Source: Vibrio parahaemolyticus
Lineage (GTDB): Bacteria; Pseudomonadota; Gammaproteobacteria; Enterobacterales; Vibrionaceae
Length of the DNA: 64,000 nt
Assembly (NCBI RefSeq): GCF_900460535.1
Contig: NZ_UHIL01000001.1
Span: 1,550,001-1,614,000, forward strand
Direction: 5' to 3'
Made by a program: the position numbers and the translations under genes. Below the pieces are notes generated by a model, which was given only the letters and a program-made list of their open reading frames with translations, made no database searches and had not been told where the DNA came from. This document shows, piece by piece, positions 18,489-27,422 of the stretch (positions are counted from its first letter, which is position 1; each line of letters starts with the position of its first letter).

Positions 18489-19358
18489 ATGGAATCGAAA
18501 CAACTGAAACATTTTCTGGCTGTCGCTGAGCATGGCAATATCACCCACGCAGCTAAGGCACTTCATATCGCGCAACCAGCGTTAAGCATTTCGATAAAAA
18601 AATTCGAACAGTCACTCGGCGTGACGTTGTTTCGTCGTGAAGATAAGAAAATCAGCCTAACGAAAGAGGGGGAAACCTTACTCATTCACGCGCAGCGAGT
18701 GATTCAACAACTGCACGACGCGCAATTAGCGATTGATGAACTAAAAGGTTTAGCAAAAGGAGAAGTGCGCCTTGGCACGCCTTCTATGATGGGGAGTTAC
18801 TTCTTCCCGAGAATCGTGATGGCGTTTAAGAGCCAGTTTCCTGATCTGAAATTGACGCTCGTTGAGGCTGGCACGCAATCTATTCGTCGAATGTTGCTCA
18901 ATGGACAACTCGATATCGGCGTGATCAGCTGTGACGATGTACCTGAAGATCTAGAAACGGACCATTTGTTCAGCAGCCAAATGGTGGCCGTTGTTGCTCC
19001 CGAGCATGAGCTAGCGCAGCGCGAAGCCATAACGTTTGATGAATTTTTCGAGCATGAATTGGTGATGTTTCAGCACGGATATTTTCATAGAGAATTCTTA
19101 GACCATGTCAGTGAAGAGCACGGTTTCAGCATGAAATCTTCCTTTGAAACCAACTTGCTGCCTCTGATATTGAGCATCGTCAGGCAGGAGTTTGCCATTA
19201 CGGCCCTGCTTGAGCTTGTTACTCAAAACGAGAAGGAGGTTGTTGGCATTCCGTTTCATCCTCCAGTAACGCTCGATTTGGCACTAGCTTGGCGGAAAGA
19301 AGGGTATTTATCTATCGCAGATCGGACGTTTATTGATTTTGTGAAACGTTACGTCTGA
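18489..19358 (+). CDS. LysR-family transcriptional regulator
   Basis: 289 residues with a typical N-terminal winged HTH (MESKQLKHFLAVAEHGNITH, then AAKALHIAQPALSISIKKFE) and a LysR substrate-binding domain from about residue 90 (GEVRLGTPSMMGSYFFPRIV). Divergent from the MFS transporter at 17159-18382, which is its probable target. The effector is unknown. Relatives of this subgroup include CynR/CbbR-like regulators, but no specific orthology is claimed. Confidence 0.88.
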   Translation: MESKQLKHFLAVAEHGNITHAAKALHIAQPALSISIKKFEQSLGVTLFRREDKKISLTKEGETLLIHAQRVIQQLHDAQLAIDELKGLAKGEVRLGTPSMMGSYFFPRIVMAFKSQFPDLKLTLVEAGTQSIRRMLLNGQLDIGVISCDDVPEDLETDHLFSSQMVAVVAPEHELAQREAITFDEFFEHELVMFQHGYFHREFLDHVSEEHGFSMKSSFETNLLPLILSIVRQEFAITALLELVTQNEKEVVGIPFHPPVTLDLALAWRKEGYLSIADRTFIDFVKRYV

Positions 19359-19360
19359 TA

Positions 19361-19390
19361 CAAAAAGAGCTTCTTATTTCAGAAGCTCTT
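19361..19390 (-). terminator. Terminator after the glutaredoxin-like gene
   Basis: Ten-base stem AAGAGCTTCT / AGAAGCTCTT, 6-base loop, with a T5 run on the minus strand. Also lies just after the LysR gene and may serve it weakly. Confidence 0.82.
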
Positions 19391-19412
19391 GTCACTATCC
19401 ATTTATAGGCGA

Positions 19413-19643
19413 TTAACTGCCACTGTACATCTTTTCGAAGTTCTTCGGATTCCAACCGATCATTACTCGGTCACCAATCTTCAATACAGGCACAGAGCGA
19501 GCACCAAGTGCATCAAGCTCTTTACGACCACGTTGCATTTTCGCGTTACAAAGGCGGTAATTAATGTTTTTCGAATCAAGATAACGTTGAGCATCTTTGC
19601 AGTGAGGGCATTTGTCTTTGACGTAAAGAACGACACGTTTCAT
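19413..19643 (-). CDS. Glutaredoxin-like protein with CPHC active site
   Basis: A 76-residue thioredoxin-fold protein starting MKRVVLYVKDKCPHCKDAQR, with redox motif C12-P-H-C15 and a cis-proline loop in ARSVPVLKIGDRVMIGWNP (about 47-65). Size and layout resemble NrdH/small glutaredoxins; the GWNPKNFEKM ending is typical of the GrxA/YruB-like small group. The start chosen is the ATG at 19643 because GGAGAG lies eight bases upstream; an ATG seven codons earlier is less well placed. It is a single gene with its own terminator. Partner enzyme is unknown. Confidence 0.82.
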   Translation of the reverse strand: MKRVVLYVKDKCPHCKDAQRYLDSKNINYRLCNAKMQRGRKELDALGARSVPVLKIGDRVMIGWNPKNFEKMYSGS

Positions 19644-19948
19644 TGAATTTCTCTCCATTATCATTGGGAGGCGAAGTCTACTATATGCTTCTTCAACTCT
19701 CCAGAACTTGATTTGTTGAGTAAAAGAATGAGGTTTGGAAAGTGAAAGTCATAAAAATGTAATGCCAATAAAGAACGTAAGGTTGGGAAAAAGTACCAAA
19801 CGCTTTGATTGGTATCTGTAGCAATAGAACTTAAATATCCTTTTATCTACTATCTGAATGCTAATTGTTGCATTGATATGATGTTTTTATGAATTGTTGT
19901 AACTAATTCACTTAAACGTCGAGTTTTACTTTAAGTTCGGAAGAGAAA
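19644..19948. other. Promoter region of the surface-glycan island
   Basis: AT-rich, about 300 bases, with no ORF. Holds the upstream sequence of both the glutaredoxin gene (left) and the flippase gene (right). I looked for a JUMPstart/ops element (GGCGGTAGCGT) and found none. Confidence 0.4.
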
Positions 19949-21439
19949 ATGTCAGGGAAGCGGGTCGCGAAAAATACTCTTTTTCAGATCGTCAAAATGC
20001 TAATTACGACCGTAGTTAACCTGTATATGGTACGTGTTTTACTCCATCAACTTGGTGTTGAAGGCTATGGTATTTTCAATCTTATTGCCGGCATTTTGGC
20101 GTTAATGCTGTTTTTAAATGGAGCAATGACAACATCAAGTCAGCGTTATTTGTCTTTTTACAGTACCCAACAGTTAGAAAAAAGAACTAGCGTCTTTGCT
20201 ACCACAAAATCGCTACATATTGTTGTTGCTATGATTATTTTTTTACTGTTATTTTCACTGCAAACTTTTATTTTTGAAGATTTAATTAACATACCAGTAT
20301 CAGTTGTTTCTTCCGCTCAATCGTTATACCAGATTATGGCTGTCGGCGTATTAGCATCTGTAGTAACCGTGCCATTTAATGCGCAAATTAATGCCAATGA
20401 AGATTTAGGTATTGATGCTGTGTTTAGTGTTTTTGAATCACTGCTTAAGTTGATTTCGGCATTTTTGATTATCCTCTTTGAAAATCAACTAGTCGCTCTG
20501 GGAACGTTGTTTGTCTCAGTCTCTTGGATAATGCTTATTATGAAGGTGGCTTACTGTCGGATTAAATATAAAGAATGTAACCTTCTAAACTTCAAATTAG
20601 ATATTGCCTTATTTAAAGAAATGATTGGCTTCACGAGTTGGAACTCATTTGGTGCCATTTGTGGCGTTGCTAGAGTTCAAGGCTTAGCTGTTGTGCTTAA
20701 TAATTTCTTTGGCGTTTATATCAATGCTGTTTATGCCATTGCTGTTCAAGTAAATGGAAAGCTAAAGGAATTTAGCATTAACATTATGAAAGCATTCAAT
20801 CCACGAATCGTAAAGGCAGAAAGCAAGGGTAATAGGGAGGAAATGCTCCACTTATCCATGTTAGCAAGCCGTTTTAGTTTGTTGCTTTACTCAGTCATCG
20901 CGCTGCCGATATTTTTTGAAACAGACTTTATGTTGTCGATATGGTTGGGTGACTATCCTGATGGTGTACTGACTTTTATCAAACTATTTTTAGTACTTGC
21001 GTTTGTAAACCTTACGACGGTTGGTCTTCAAACTGCTATACAAGCAACCGGAGACGTAAAGGCTTACCAGTCAACTATTGGGTCAGTGCTGCTGCTAACT
21101 GTGCCATTGGCCTATATTTTCCTATCGTTAGGTTATCCCCCTTACACCGTTATTGTTGTTTCCATTTTTATGGAGGTAGTTTCTTGTGGAATGAGGCTCG
21201 CTTTTCTCAAGCTCAAAGCCGGGTTATCCATTAAGAAATATATATTATTTGTCATCAACAAAGCGCTTCAAGTACTAATACCAACGATAGTCGTATTGTT
21301 TTCATTAACGATAAGTTTCGAGCAAAGTATTTTAAGGTTTATTTCTACCACTTTGGTTTCATTCGGGATGATTAGCTTTTTAACGTATTGGCTGGTTTTA
21401 GGTGTAGAAGAAAAGAAAATGATAAGACTAAAGGTATAA
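19949..21439 (+). CDS. Oligosaccharide/polysaccharide flippase (Wzx-like, MATE-fold)
   Basis: 496 residues with about 12-14 membrane spans. The N-terminal RVAKNTLFQIVKMLITTVVN and RVLLHQLGVEGYGIFNLIAG segments are typical of Wzx/polysaccharide-biosynthesis flippases that move lipid-linked glycans across the inner membrane. GGAAGAG precedes the ATG. It heads a five-gene plus-strand unit (flippase, pyruvyl transferase, cytidylyltransferase, SDR, LicD) with four-to-ten-base gaps. AT-rich codon use differs from the genes on either side, consistent with acquisition. The moved glycan is unknown. Confidence 0.85.
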   Translation: MSGKRVAKNTLFQIVKMLITTVVNLYMVRVLLHQLGVEGYGIFNLIAGILALMLFLNGAMTTSSQRYLSFYSTQQLEKRTSVFATTKSLHIVVAMIIFLLLFSLQTFIFEDLINIPVSVVSSAQSLYQIMAVGVLASVVTVPFNAQINANEDLGIDAVFSVFESLLKLISAFLIILFENQLVALGTLFVSVSWIMLIMKVAYCRIKYKECNLLNFKLDIALFKEMIGFTSWNSFGAICGVARVQGLAVVLNNFFGVYINAVYAIAVQVNGKLKEFSINIMKAFNPRIVKAESKGNREEMLHLSMLASRFSLLLYSVIALPIFFETDFMLSIWLGDYPDGVLTFIKLFLVLAFVNLTTVGLQTAIQATGDVKAYQSTIGSVLLLTVPLAYIFLSLGYPPYTVIVVSIFMEVVSCGMRLAFLKLKAGLSIKKYILFVINKALQVLIPTIVVLFSLTISFEQSILRFISTTLVSFGMISFLTYWLVLGVEEKKMIRLKV

Positions 21440-21443
21440 GAGC

Positions 21444-22583
21444 ATGACAGCGAAAAAGTTGGTGATGGTTGGCTATACACATGACACAAACCTTGGTGAT
21501 CAAGTGATAGCAGATAGTGCAGAATATCTTATAAAGAAGAATATTATAGATAATGAATTCTCTGTTGAAAGGTTTAACCTAAATTATTCAAATGAATTTA
21601 ATAGTTTTAAAAGATTAAAAAGAAAAGTAATAAATAAAATTTTAAGCAGACTATCTTCTAGCTCATCGTTTGATTATAAAGTCGGCTGTTATAAACGAGA
21701 TTACAAAAATAAATTTAATGATGCGTCTGCAATTGTATTTGCAGGCGGAGGAATGATTAAGTTTAAGTACCAAGATTGTTGGGCGCATATTTCTGCTTTA
21801 GTTGACACGGTTGCGGATAAGCCATGCCCGATTTTTTTCAACGCTGTGGGCGTCGAAGGTTATGACCAAAGCAACTACAAATGTCGATTGTTAAAAGAAA
21901 GTCTGAATCATAGTGCTATAAAAATGGTTACGACACGTGATGATTTGAGCTTACTCAATGATGGCTACATAGAAAACGGGTACATCAAAACCGCTCAAGT
22001 AGCAGATTCAGCAGTTTTCAGCTCAGAAGTTTATGGGGTACAGAAAAAATCGCGAGATGTTGTCGGGCTTGGATTGGTGCGTGCAAGGATCTTCAAAGAT
22101 AACGGTATTGATCTGGATAGAACGCAAGTTATCGAACTATATGCCTCGCTTATTTCAGAACTGGAAGCTAGAGGGCAATCTTATCAGCTGTTTACTAATG
22201 GCTTGAAAAGCGACGTAGATATTCTCGAAGATCTGGAGACCTATCTAGGGAAGCAACTAAACGTTATTGAGCCACAAACGCCAAGAGAGCTGGTTGAGCT
22301 TATTTCAACATTTAAATGCACAATCGCCGCTCGACTTCATGCCTGCATTATTTCTTATTCGTTGACTGTTCCTGTTGTAGGGCTTGTTTGGAACAACAAA
22401 GTCAAAATGTTCGGTGAGTGTATAGGTTATCCAGAACGTTTCTTTTCTCATCAAGATTTTGATGCAAATGAGATCATTGATCGCTTAACCCTGTCTGTCG
22501 CGGAAGGTTACGAACCTAATCACTATGAGCGATATAGAGAGACTGTGAACACTAGCATTAACAAAATGATATCTATGATTTAG
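21444..22583 (+). CDS. Polysaccharide pyruvyl transferase family protein
   Basis: 379 residues of the PS_pyruv_trans family, which add pyruvate ketals to sugars from phosphoenolpyruvate. Family features: N-terminal GYTHDTNLGDQVIADSAEYL (about 9-28), IVFAGGGMIKFKYQDCW (about 95-111), and C-terminal CTIAARLHACIISYSLTVPV (about 292-311) followed by GLVWNNKVKMFGECIG. It begins four bases after the flippase stop and ends nine bases before the cytidylyltransferase. Some family members act in other sugar transfers (e.g. CsaB, WcaK), so pyruvylation is inferred. Very AT-rich in its first 250 bases. Confidence 0.8.
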   Translation: MTAKKLVMVGYTHDTNLGDQVIADSAEYLIKKNIIDNEFSVERFNLNYSNEFNSFKRLKRKVINKILSRLSSSSSFDYKVGCYKRDYKNKFNDASAIVFAGGGMIKFKYQDCWAHISALVDTVADKPCPIFFNAVGVEGYDQSNYKCRLLKESLNHSAIKMVTTRDDLSLLNDGYIENGYIKTAQVADSAVFSSEVYGVQKKSRDVVGLGLVRARIFKDNGIDLDRTQVIELYASLISELEARGQSYQLFTNGLKSDVDILEDLETYLGKQLNVIEPQTPRELVELISTFKCTIAARLHACIISYSLTVPVVGLVWNNKVKMFGECIGYPERFFSHQDFDANEIIDRLTLSVAEGYEPNHYERYRETVNTSINKMISMI

Positions 22584-22592
22584 GAGTGAATT

Positions 22593-23309
22593 ATGAATGT
22601 TGCCTTGATTTTTGCTGGTGGTGTCGGAACCCGAATGCAAAACAGCACTAAACCGAAGCAGTTTTTAGAGCTATATAACAAGCCAGTAATTATATACACA
22701 CTTGAGAAGTTTGAAGAGAACAAAAACATTGATGCCATTGTTGTGGTTTGCGTTGAACCGTGGATCGATTATTTACGCAAACTGTTGTTCAAATTTGATA
22801 TTCAGAAAGTGAAGTTTGTTATTCCCGGTGGTGAAACTGGCCAGGAGTCTATATTTAACGGCTTATGTAAGATAGAAGAAGAATTTGATCATAACTCTGT
22901 TGTTTTGATTCATGATGGCGTTCGACCTTTAATCAATGACGAAATTATCAACCGAAATATCGAAGCGGTCAAAAGTCACGGTAGTGCGATCACTACTTGT
23001 CCTCCAGTAGAGACCTTTGTCCTTGTCGACAATGAAGACGTCGTGAAAGACGTTCACGATCGTTCGTTATCTCGATTAGCGAAAGCGCCACAAAGCTTTT
23101 ATTTGCGCGATATTCTTAAAGTACATCGTCAAGCGCGTGAGGACTGTTACACCGAAGCGATCGATTCATGTTCGTTGATGACAAAGTACGGATACGATGT
23201 TCGCCTAGTCTCTGGCATTTCTGAAAACATTAAAATCACGTCACCCATCGATTTCTTTATTTTTAAGGCAATAATCGATACGCAGGAAAATCTACAGGTT
23301 TTTGGTTAA
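22593..23309 (+). CDS. IspD/TarI-family CTP:alditol-phosphate cytidylyltransferase
   Basis: 238-residue nucleotidyltransferase. ALIFAGGVGTRMQNSTKPKQ (about 4-23) is the CTP-binding loop; LIHDGVRPLIND (about 107-118) and the KAPQSF segment are typical. Two readings exist: IspD (MEP pathway) or TarI/Bcs1-type D-ribitol-5-phosphate cytidylyltransferase. Because it sits between a pyruvyl transferase and an SDR-LicD pair, a CDP-alditol or related CDP-activated polyol for a surface glycan is the better reading, with LicD as the user. AGGAG precedes the start. No TarJ-type reductase is present. Its product is inferred, not shown. Confidence 0.8.
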   Translation: MNVALIFAGGVGTRMQNSTKPKQFLELYNKPVIIYTLEKFEENKNIDAIVVVCVEPWIDYLRKLLFKFDIQKVKFVIPGGETGQESIFNGLCKIEEEFDHNSVVLIHDGVRPLINDEIINRNIEAVKSHGSAITTCPPVETFVLVDNEDVVKDVHDRSLSRLAKAPQSFYLRDILKVHRQAREDCYTEAIDSCSLMTKYGYDVRLVSGISENIKITSPIDFFIFKAIIDTQENLQVFG

Positions 23310-23313
23310 TTAT

Positions 23314-24348
23314 ATGAAAAATAATCGGATTAATATCATCAGTGATGATAACGAGCAATTGTACTTGAGCCAGAAGTCATGGGATTTGTTGCGAAATAAA
23401 ACTGTACTTGTTACGGGTGCGACAGGAATGCTTGCAGCTTGTATGGTTCGCTTTTTTGTTTATCTCAATAGAAAAGATCAACTGAACATCAGAGTTTTGC
23501 TGTTAGCCCGTAGTGAACAGAAAGTTCAAAACTTATTTGGTGAGCTGACCGGTGAATTTGAATGTTTTTACCAAGATGTTTGCCAGCCGATTGAGTTTGA
23601 TGACGAAGTCGATTTCGTTATTCATGCGGCGAGTAATGCAAGCCCACATCACATCAAACATGATCCTGTTGGGATTATTCAGGCCAACGTTGTTGGAACC
23701 ATGAATTTGCTTGAGCTCGTTAAAAACAAACGAGTAAAAAACTTTTTGTTCATGTCCACTCGTGAAGTGTATGGAAACTTAGAGAGTCAAGAGCTGATCC
23801 GCGAAAGGGACTTTGGCAGCTTTGACCCATTGGACTCAAGATCTTGCTACCCAGAGAGTAAAAGAATGGCTGAGACATTGTTACAAAGCTACGCCATTCA
23901 GCATGACGTTCCTTTCACTGCAGTGAGAATCGCTCATTCTTACGGGCCAGGTATGTTCCTAAATGATGGACGCGTGATGTCAGATTTAGTTGGTTGCGTG
24001 ATAGATAATCAACCAATAGTGCTGAAAAGCGATGGAAGTGCGCTGCGCTCATTTTGCTATGTCACAGATGCTGTATCAGCAATGCTTTTGGTGTTGTTAA
24101 AAGGTGAGGTAAATACTGCGTACAACATTGCCAATGAAACGGAAGAAGTTTCGATATTGCAACTGGCAAACCTTCTTTCGGACCTAGGTGGTGGCATTTC
24201 TTCTGTTAAGCATGAAATATCTAACGACAATGCGTATTGTCAATATAAAAGAACCAAGTTGTGTACGGAGAAAATTGAAGCTCTGAGCTGGAAGCCAAGG
24301 GTTGATCTGAAATCTGGTCTAGAGAAAACCATCGAGTTTATTAGGTAA
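23314..24348 (+). CDS. Extended SDR, NAD-dependent epimerase/dehydratase
   Basis: 344 residues from the ATG at 23314 (a TTG four codons earlier would overlap the previous gene). TVLVTGATGMLAACMVRFF (about 30-48) is the NAD-binding GxxGxxG loop; VIHAASNASPHHIKHDPVGI and MSTREVYG follow, and the catalytic YPESK lies near 183-187. Overall it is closest in pattern to UDP-glucuronate decarboxylase/dTDP-glucose dehydratase-type extended SDRs. The substrate is unknown. Together with the cytidylyltransferase and LicD it probably builds or alters the activated group to be transferred. It ends six bases before licD. Confidence 0.82.
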   Translation: MKNNRINIISDDNEQLYLSQKSWDLLRNKTVLVTGATGMLAACMVRFFVYLNRKDQLNIRVLLLARSEQKVQNLFGELTGEFECFYQDVCQPIEFDDEVDFVIHAASNASPHHIKHDPVGIIQANVVGTMNLLELVKNKRVKNFLFMSTREVYGNLESQELIRERDFGSFDPLDSRSCYPESKRMAETLLQSYAIQHDVPFTAVRIAHSYGPGMFLNDGRVMSDLVGCVIDNQPIVLKSDGSALRSFCYVTDAVSAMLLVLLKGEVNTAYNIANETEEVSILQLANLLSDLGGGISSVKHEISNDNAYCQYKRTKLCTEKIEALSWKPRVDLKSGLEKTIEFIR

Positions 24349-24354
24349 GTTAAA

Positions 24355-25164
24355 TTGAAAAAACTAACATTTGAGCAGCTCAGAAGCGTACAGATGTCTA
24401 TTTTAGATAGAGTGCATCTGTTTTGTGAGCGTCACGATTTGGAGTACTCGCTGGCGGGTGGAACGCTGTTAGGGGCGATACGCCACAAAGGTTATATTCC
24501 TTGGGATGATGACATCGATATTATGATGCCAAGGGAAGATTACGAATACCTGTTGCAAAATTTTGCCAAAGAGTATCCTGATTTCACGTTTTTCAATTTG
24601 GACACCAAGCACAATCCTTATCCGTTTTTGTTCAGCAAGCTATCTCTGAATGATTCTGTTATTTCGAACGGGCGAATTAAAGGCGTCGGGATCAATATTG
24701 ATATATTTCCTATTGATAGCCTTGGTAAAGAGAAGGGGGCAGCAAAGTTACGCTTCTCATTAATGAAAGCGATCAACTTTTTCGCTCGTATTCAACGTTC
24801 GAGACATGATAGGGCAAACCCAATAGTAAATATCGCATTCCGGTTGTTTCAAAAGTGTTTAAAGCTTTTGCCTAAAAAATGGTTTCTATCAGCAATCAAA
24901 GGGTTGTGTTCAACATGCTCAGTTAATGATGATGGTTATGCCGTGAGCATTGGCAGCAGTTACCTTGCTAAAGAGTTTACGGAGTCATCGCTTTATCATG
25001 ATTATACTTCGTGCCCATTTGAAGATCGTCAATATAAATGCATCGCTAGATACGATGATTACCTATCCATGATTTATGGTGACTACATGCAGTTGCCAAA
25101 AGAACAGGATAGAGAAAACCACGATAACGTAGGTTTTATCAAAGAGCACTTGCTTCCTATGTAG
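24355..25164 (+). CDS. LicD-family phosphotransferase
   Basis: 269 residues with the LicD nucleotidyltransferase-like core SLAGGTLLGAIRHKGYIPWD followed by DDIDIMMPREDYE (about 32-64), where the DDDID carboxylates bind metal. LicD proteins transfer phosphocholine or phospho-alditols from CDP-carriers to glycans; human fukutin and FKRP, which transfer ribitol phosphate, share this fold. The start is a TTG six bases past the SDR stop with AGGTAAG upstream. It is the last gene of the glycan island. The donor probably comes from the cytidylyltransferase two genes upstream. Confidence 0.85.
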   Translation: MKKLTFEQLRSVQMSILDRVHLFCERHDLEYSLAGGTLLGAIRHKGYIPWDDDIDIMMPREDYEYLLQNFAKEYPDFTFFNLDTKHNPYPFLFSKLSLNDSVISNGRIKGVGINIDIFPIDSLGKEKGAAKLRFSLMKAINFFARIQRSRHDRANPIVNIAFRLFQKCLKLLPKKWFLSAIKGLCSTCSVNDDGYAVSIGSSYLAKEFTESSLYHDYTSCPFEDRQYKCIARYDDYLSMIYGDYMQLPKEQDRENHDNVGFIKEHLLPM

Positions 25165-25313
25165 TCTCGTTATGCCTAGCTTCTCTACAAGGTTAGGCAA
25201 TAACACAACAATTTATCCTTGTTAAAGTTGCGTACGGTCGACTGTTATTGGTATTACAGATTGATAAAAGCTAGAATTGGCGCCTTTATTTTGTCATAGC
25301 AGACTTAACACTC

Positions 25314-25829
25314 ATGCATCCGTCACTTCGATACATTCAAGGCTATCCTCAGAACATCGTTGAGCAGGTGAGCTCATTGGTCGACAATGGAAAACTGATC
25401 CCTTGGTTCGAAAAGCGCTATCCAGATAGACACCAAATCAAAAGCGAGAAGGCTCTCTACGAGTATGCAATAGCGATTAAAAACCGCTATATGAAGAAAG
25501 CCTCACCAATCAGTAAAGTAGTCTACGATAAGAAAATTCATGCGGTGAACAACGCGCTGGGGCTTCATAGTGTGATCAGCCGAAATCATGGCGGGAAGCT
25601 TAAGTCAAAAAACGAAATTCGCATTGCAAACGTTTTCAAAGACGCGCCGGAGGCATTATTGCGAATGTTAGTGGTGCATGAGCTGGCTCATACTCGCGAG
25701 AAGAATCACGATAAAGCGTTTTACCAACTGTGTTGTTACATGGAACCTGAGTATCACCAACTCGAATTTGATGCTCGTCTGTTTATGATTTACCTCGATT
25801 TAAAAGCGAACTCGAATGAAGAAAAATAG
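25314..25829 (+). CDS. YgjP-like zinc metallopeptidase domain protein
   Basis: 171 residues with [18 protein letters not shown] (about 122-139), an HExxH zinc motif followed by the NHxxxF pattern of the YgjP/M48-like family (DUF45). E. coli YgjP is a small cytosolic protein of this group with no settled role. No signal peptide or membrane span. It overlaps rlmF by 14 bases (25816-25829), so the two are probably co-translated. Confidence 0.82.
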   Translation: MHPSLRYIQGYPQNIVEQVSSLVDNGKLIPWFEKRYPDRHQIKSEKALYEYAIAIKNRYMKKASPISKVVYDKKIHAVNNALGLHSVISRNHGGKLKSKNEIRIANVFKDAPEALLRMLVVHELAHTREKNHDKAFYQLCCYMEPEYHQLEFDARLFMIYLDLKANSNEEK

Positions 25830-26943
25830 CCACAACGCGAAACAGGCTCCGTTTAAAACAGCTAAGCCAAAGCATGATAACGACGTTAACAAGGCCAAGC
25901 CGAAGCGTGTAAAAAAGAAAGCAGCAGTGAAAGCGAAACTATCGGCAGAAAAGATCGATGTGGATTTCGTCAAGATTGCTAAAAGTGGCTTGCATGAAAG
26001 TAATGCGCATCGTGGTCGTTATGATTTCAAAAAGCTAATCGCCAGTGAGCCAGCACTGGAGTCGTTTGTTATCAAGAATCCTAAAGGCGATGATTCAATC
26101 AACTTCTCTGACCCGAATGCAGTGAAAATACTTAACAAAGCACTTCTCACGGCGTATTACGACATTGATTTTTGGGATATTCCTGAGCACTATTTATGTC
26201 CACCAATTCCTGGTCGAGCGGACTACATTCACCGGCTGGCAGAACTGCTTGATGGTGAAGTCAAAGGAAAGTACCGCCATCAGAATGTACGCGCGCTGGA
26301 TGTGGGTGTTGGAGCAAACTGTATTTATCCGATCGTCGGTGTTACTCAATACGGCTGGCACTATACGGGCAGCGATGTTGATCCGAAATCCATAGACTCC
26401 GCAGCCAATATCGTTGAGCGCAACGTCGCGTTAAACGGAAAAATTGAACTCGTACAACAAATGAGCGAGTCACACATCTATCGCGGTGTAATTCAGCCAA
26501 ATGATCGCTTTGATGTGACGACCTGTAACCCGCCGTTTCATCGTTCAGCAGAAGATGCTGCGATGGGCAGTCAGCGTAAACTAGACAACCTAAAAGCAAA
26601 CCAGCGAAAAAAAGGGGTCAAGTTGCAAAATAGCCCAGTGAAGCAGGGCAAGCCAACGTTGAACTTTGGTGGTCAAAACGCCGAGCTTTGGTGTGAAGGT
26701 GGAGAAGCGGCGTTTATTCGTCGAATGGCCAATGAAAGCCAAGCATTCAGCTCTCAAGTGCTGTGGTTTACGACGTTGATTTCGAAAAAAGACAACGTGC
26801 GTCCGATGCGTAAGCAGCTAGAAAAGCTGGGAGTTAAAGCGATTCGTGTGGTGGAAATGAGCCAAGGCCAAAAGATCAGCCGTTTTATGGCTTGGTCATT
26901 CATGGACAAGCAGCAAAGAAAGACTTGGATTGAGCTGAAATAA
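25816..26943 (+). CDS. rlmF: 23S rRNA (adenine(1618)-N6)-methyltransferase
   Basis: Methylates A1618 of 23S rRNA. 375 residues with a Lys-rich N-terminal tail (about 1-45), a SAM-binding [12 protein letters not shown] (161-172) and the catalytic NPPFH (238-242) of N6-adenine methyltransferases. The segment [20 protein letters not shown] (about 119-138) is typical of RlmF. It overlaps the preceding metallopeptidase gene by 14 bases and ends at a bidirectional terminator. E. coli RlmF is 308 residues; the excess is the basic N-terminal extension. Confidence 0.94.
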   Translation: MKKNSHNAKQAPFKTAKPKHDNDVNKAKPKRVKKKAAVKAKLSAEKIDVDFVKIAKSGLHESNAHRGRYDFKKLIASEPALESFVIKNPKGDDSINFSDPNAVKILNKALLTAYYDIDFWDIPEHYLCPPIPGRADYIHRLAELLDGEVKGKYRHQNVRALDVGVGANCIYPIVGVTQYGWHYTGSDVDPKSIDSAANIVERNVALNGKIELVQQMSESHIYRGVIQPNDRFDVTTCNPPFHRSAEDAAMGSQRKLDNLKANQRKKGVKLQNSPVKQGKPTLNFGGQNAELWCEGGEAAFIRRMANESQAFSSQVLWFTTLISKKDNVRPMRKQLEKLGVKAIRVVEMSQGQKISRFMAWSFMDKQQRKTWIELK

Positions 26944-26980
26944 TTTTATCTAGTTGTATTTGTTCAGCAGAATTGATAAG

Positions 26981-27009
26981 AAAAGCCCGCAGTTTTTAGC
27001 GGGCTTTTT
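26981..27009. terminator. Bidirectional terminator between rlmF and the lipoprotein gene
   Basis: Ten-base stem AAAAGCCCGC / GCGGGCTTTT, 8-base loop, T-runs on both strands, between convergent genes. Confidence 0.9.
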
Positions 27010-27011
27010 GA

Positions 27012-27422
27012 TCAACGTTTGGTGACTGGTTCACAATTCAGTGCTGTTAGTCGCACAAACTGGTCTGTTTTCGCGTGGAACAGCCCGCAGGTTGTACCGC
27101 GAATCTGCAATGTGTACTGGTCAGGAAAATCGGTATAGCTACCGTCTAGTAGCACGTTATCCTTGCCTTTAACTCTGCCTTTCTCAATCAACAAGTGCGG
27201 AGACGATTCAAATACGTTGCTTGCGATTCTTGGTGCTGGCGTACCTTGAATTTGTGCAATCGCAGCTTGTACTTCCTTTACGGCCTCCGGCGTGGTTTTA
27301 GTGCTTAAGGCTTCAACAGGTTCTCGTGACATTGCTTCACACCCCAAAATCGGTAGTGTTAGTCCAAGACAAGCACAAAGTCTTATAGCTGTTGCGCGCC
27401 TTGATCTAGTTGATCTCAACAT
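27012..27422 (-). CDS. Small predicted lipoprotein next to the S41 protease
   Basis: 136 residues. The N-terminus has basic residues, a hydrophobic core and a lipobox LPILGC (cysteine 28), so it should be a lipoprotein. The mature part has two further cysteines (TTCGLF and LNCEPV near the end) that may pair. I do not recognise the family. It overlaps the end of the S41 protease gene by 17 bases and ends two bases before the terminator; the two are co-transcribed. A partner or adaptor of the protease is possible but not shown. Confidence 0.6.
   Translation of the reverse strand: MLRSTRSRRATAIRLCACLGLTLPILGCEAMSREPVEALSTKTTPEAVKEVQAAIAQIQGTPAPRIASNVFESSPHLLIEKGRVKGKDNVLLDGSYTDFPDQYTLQIRGTTCGLFHAKTDQFVRLTALNCEPVTKR

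Noticed and set aside
25169..25204. Imperfect hairpin after the LicD gene as a terminator
   Set aside because: Stem is interrupted and no T-run follows; termination may be Rho-dependent.
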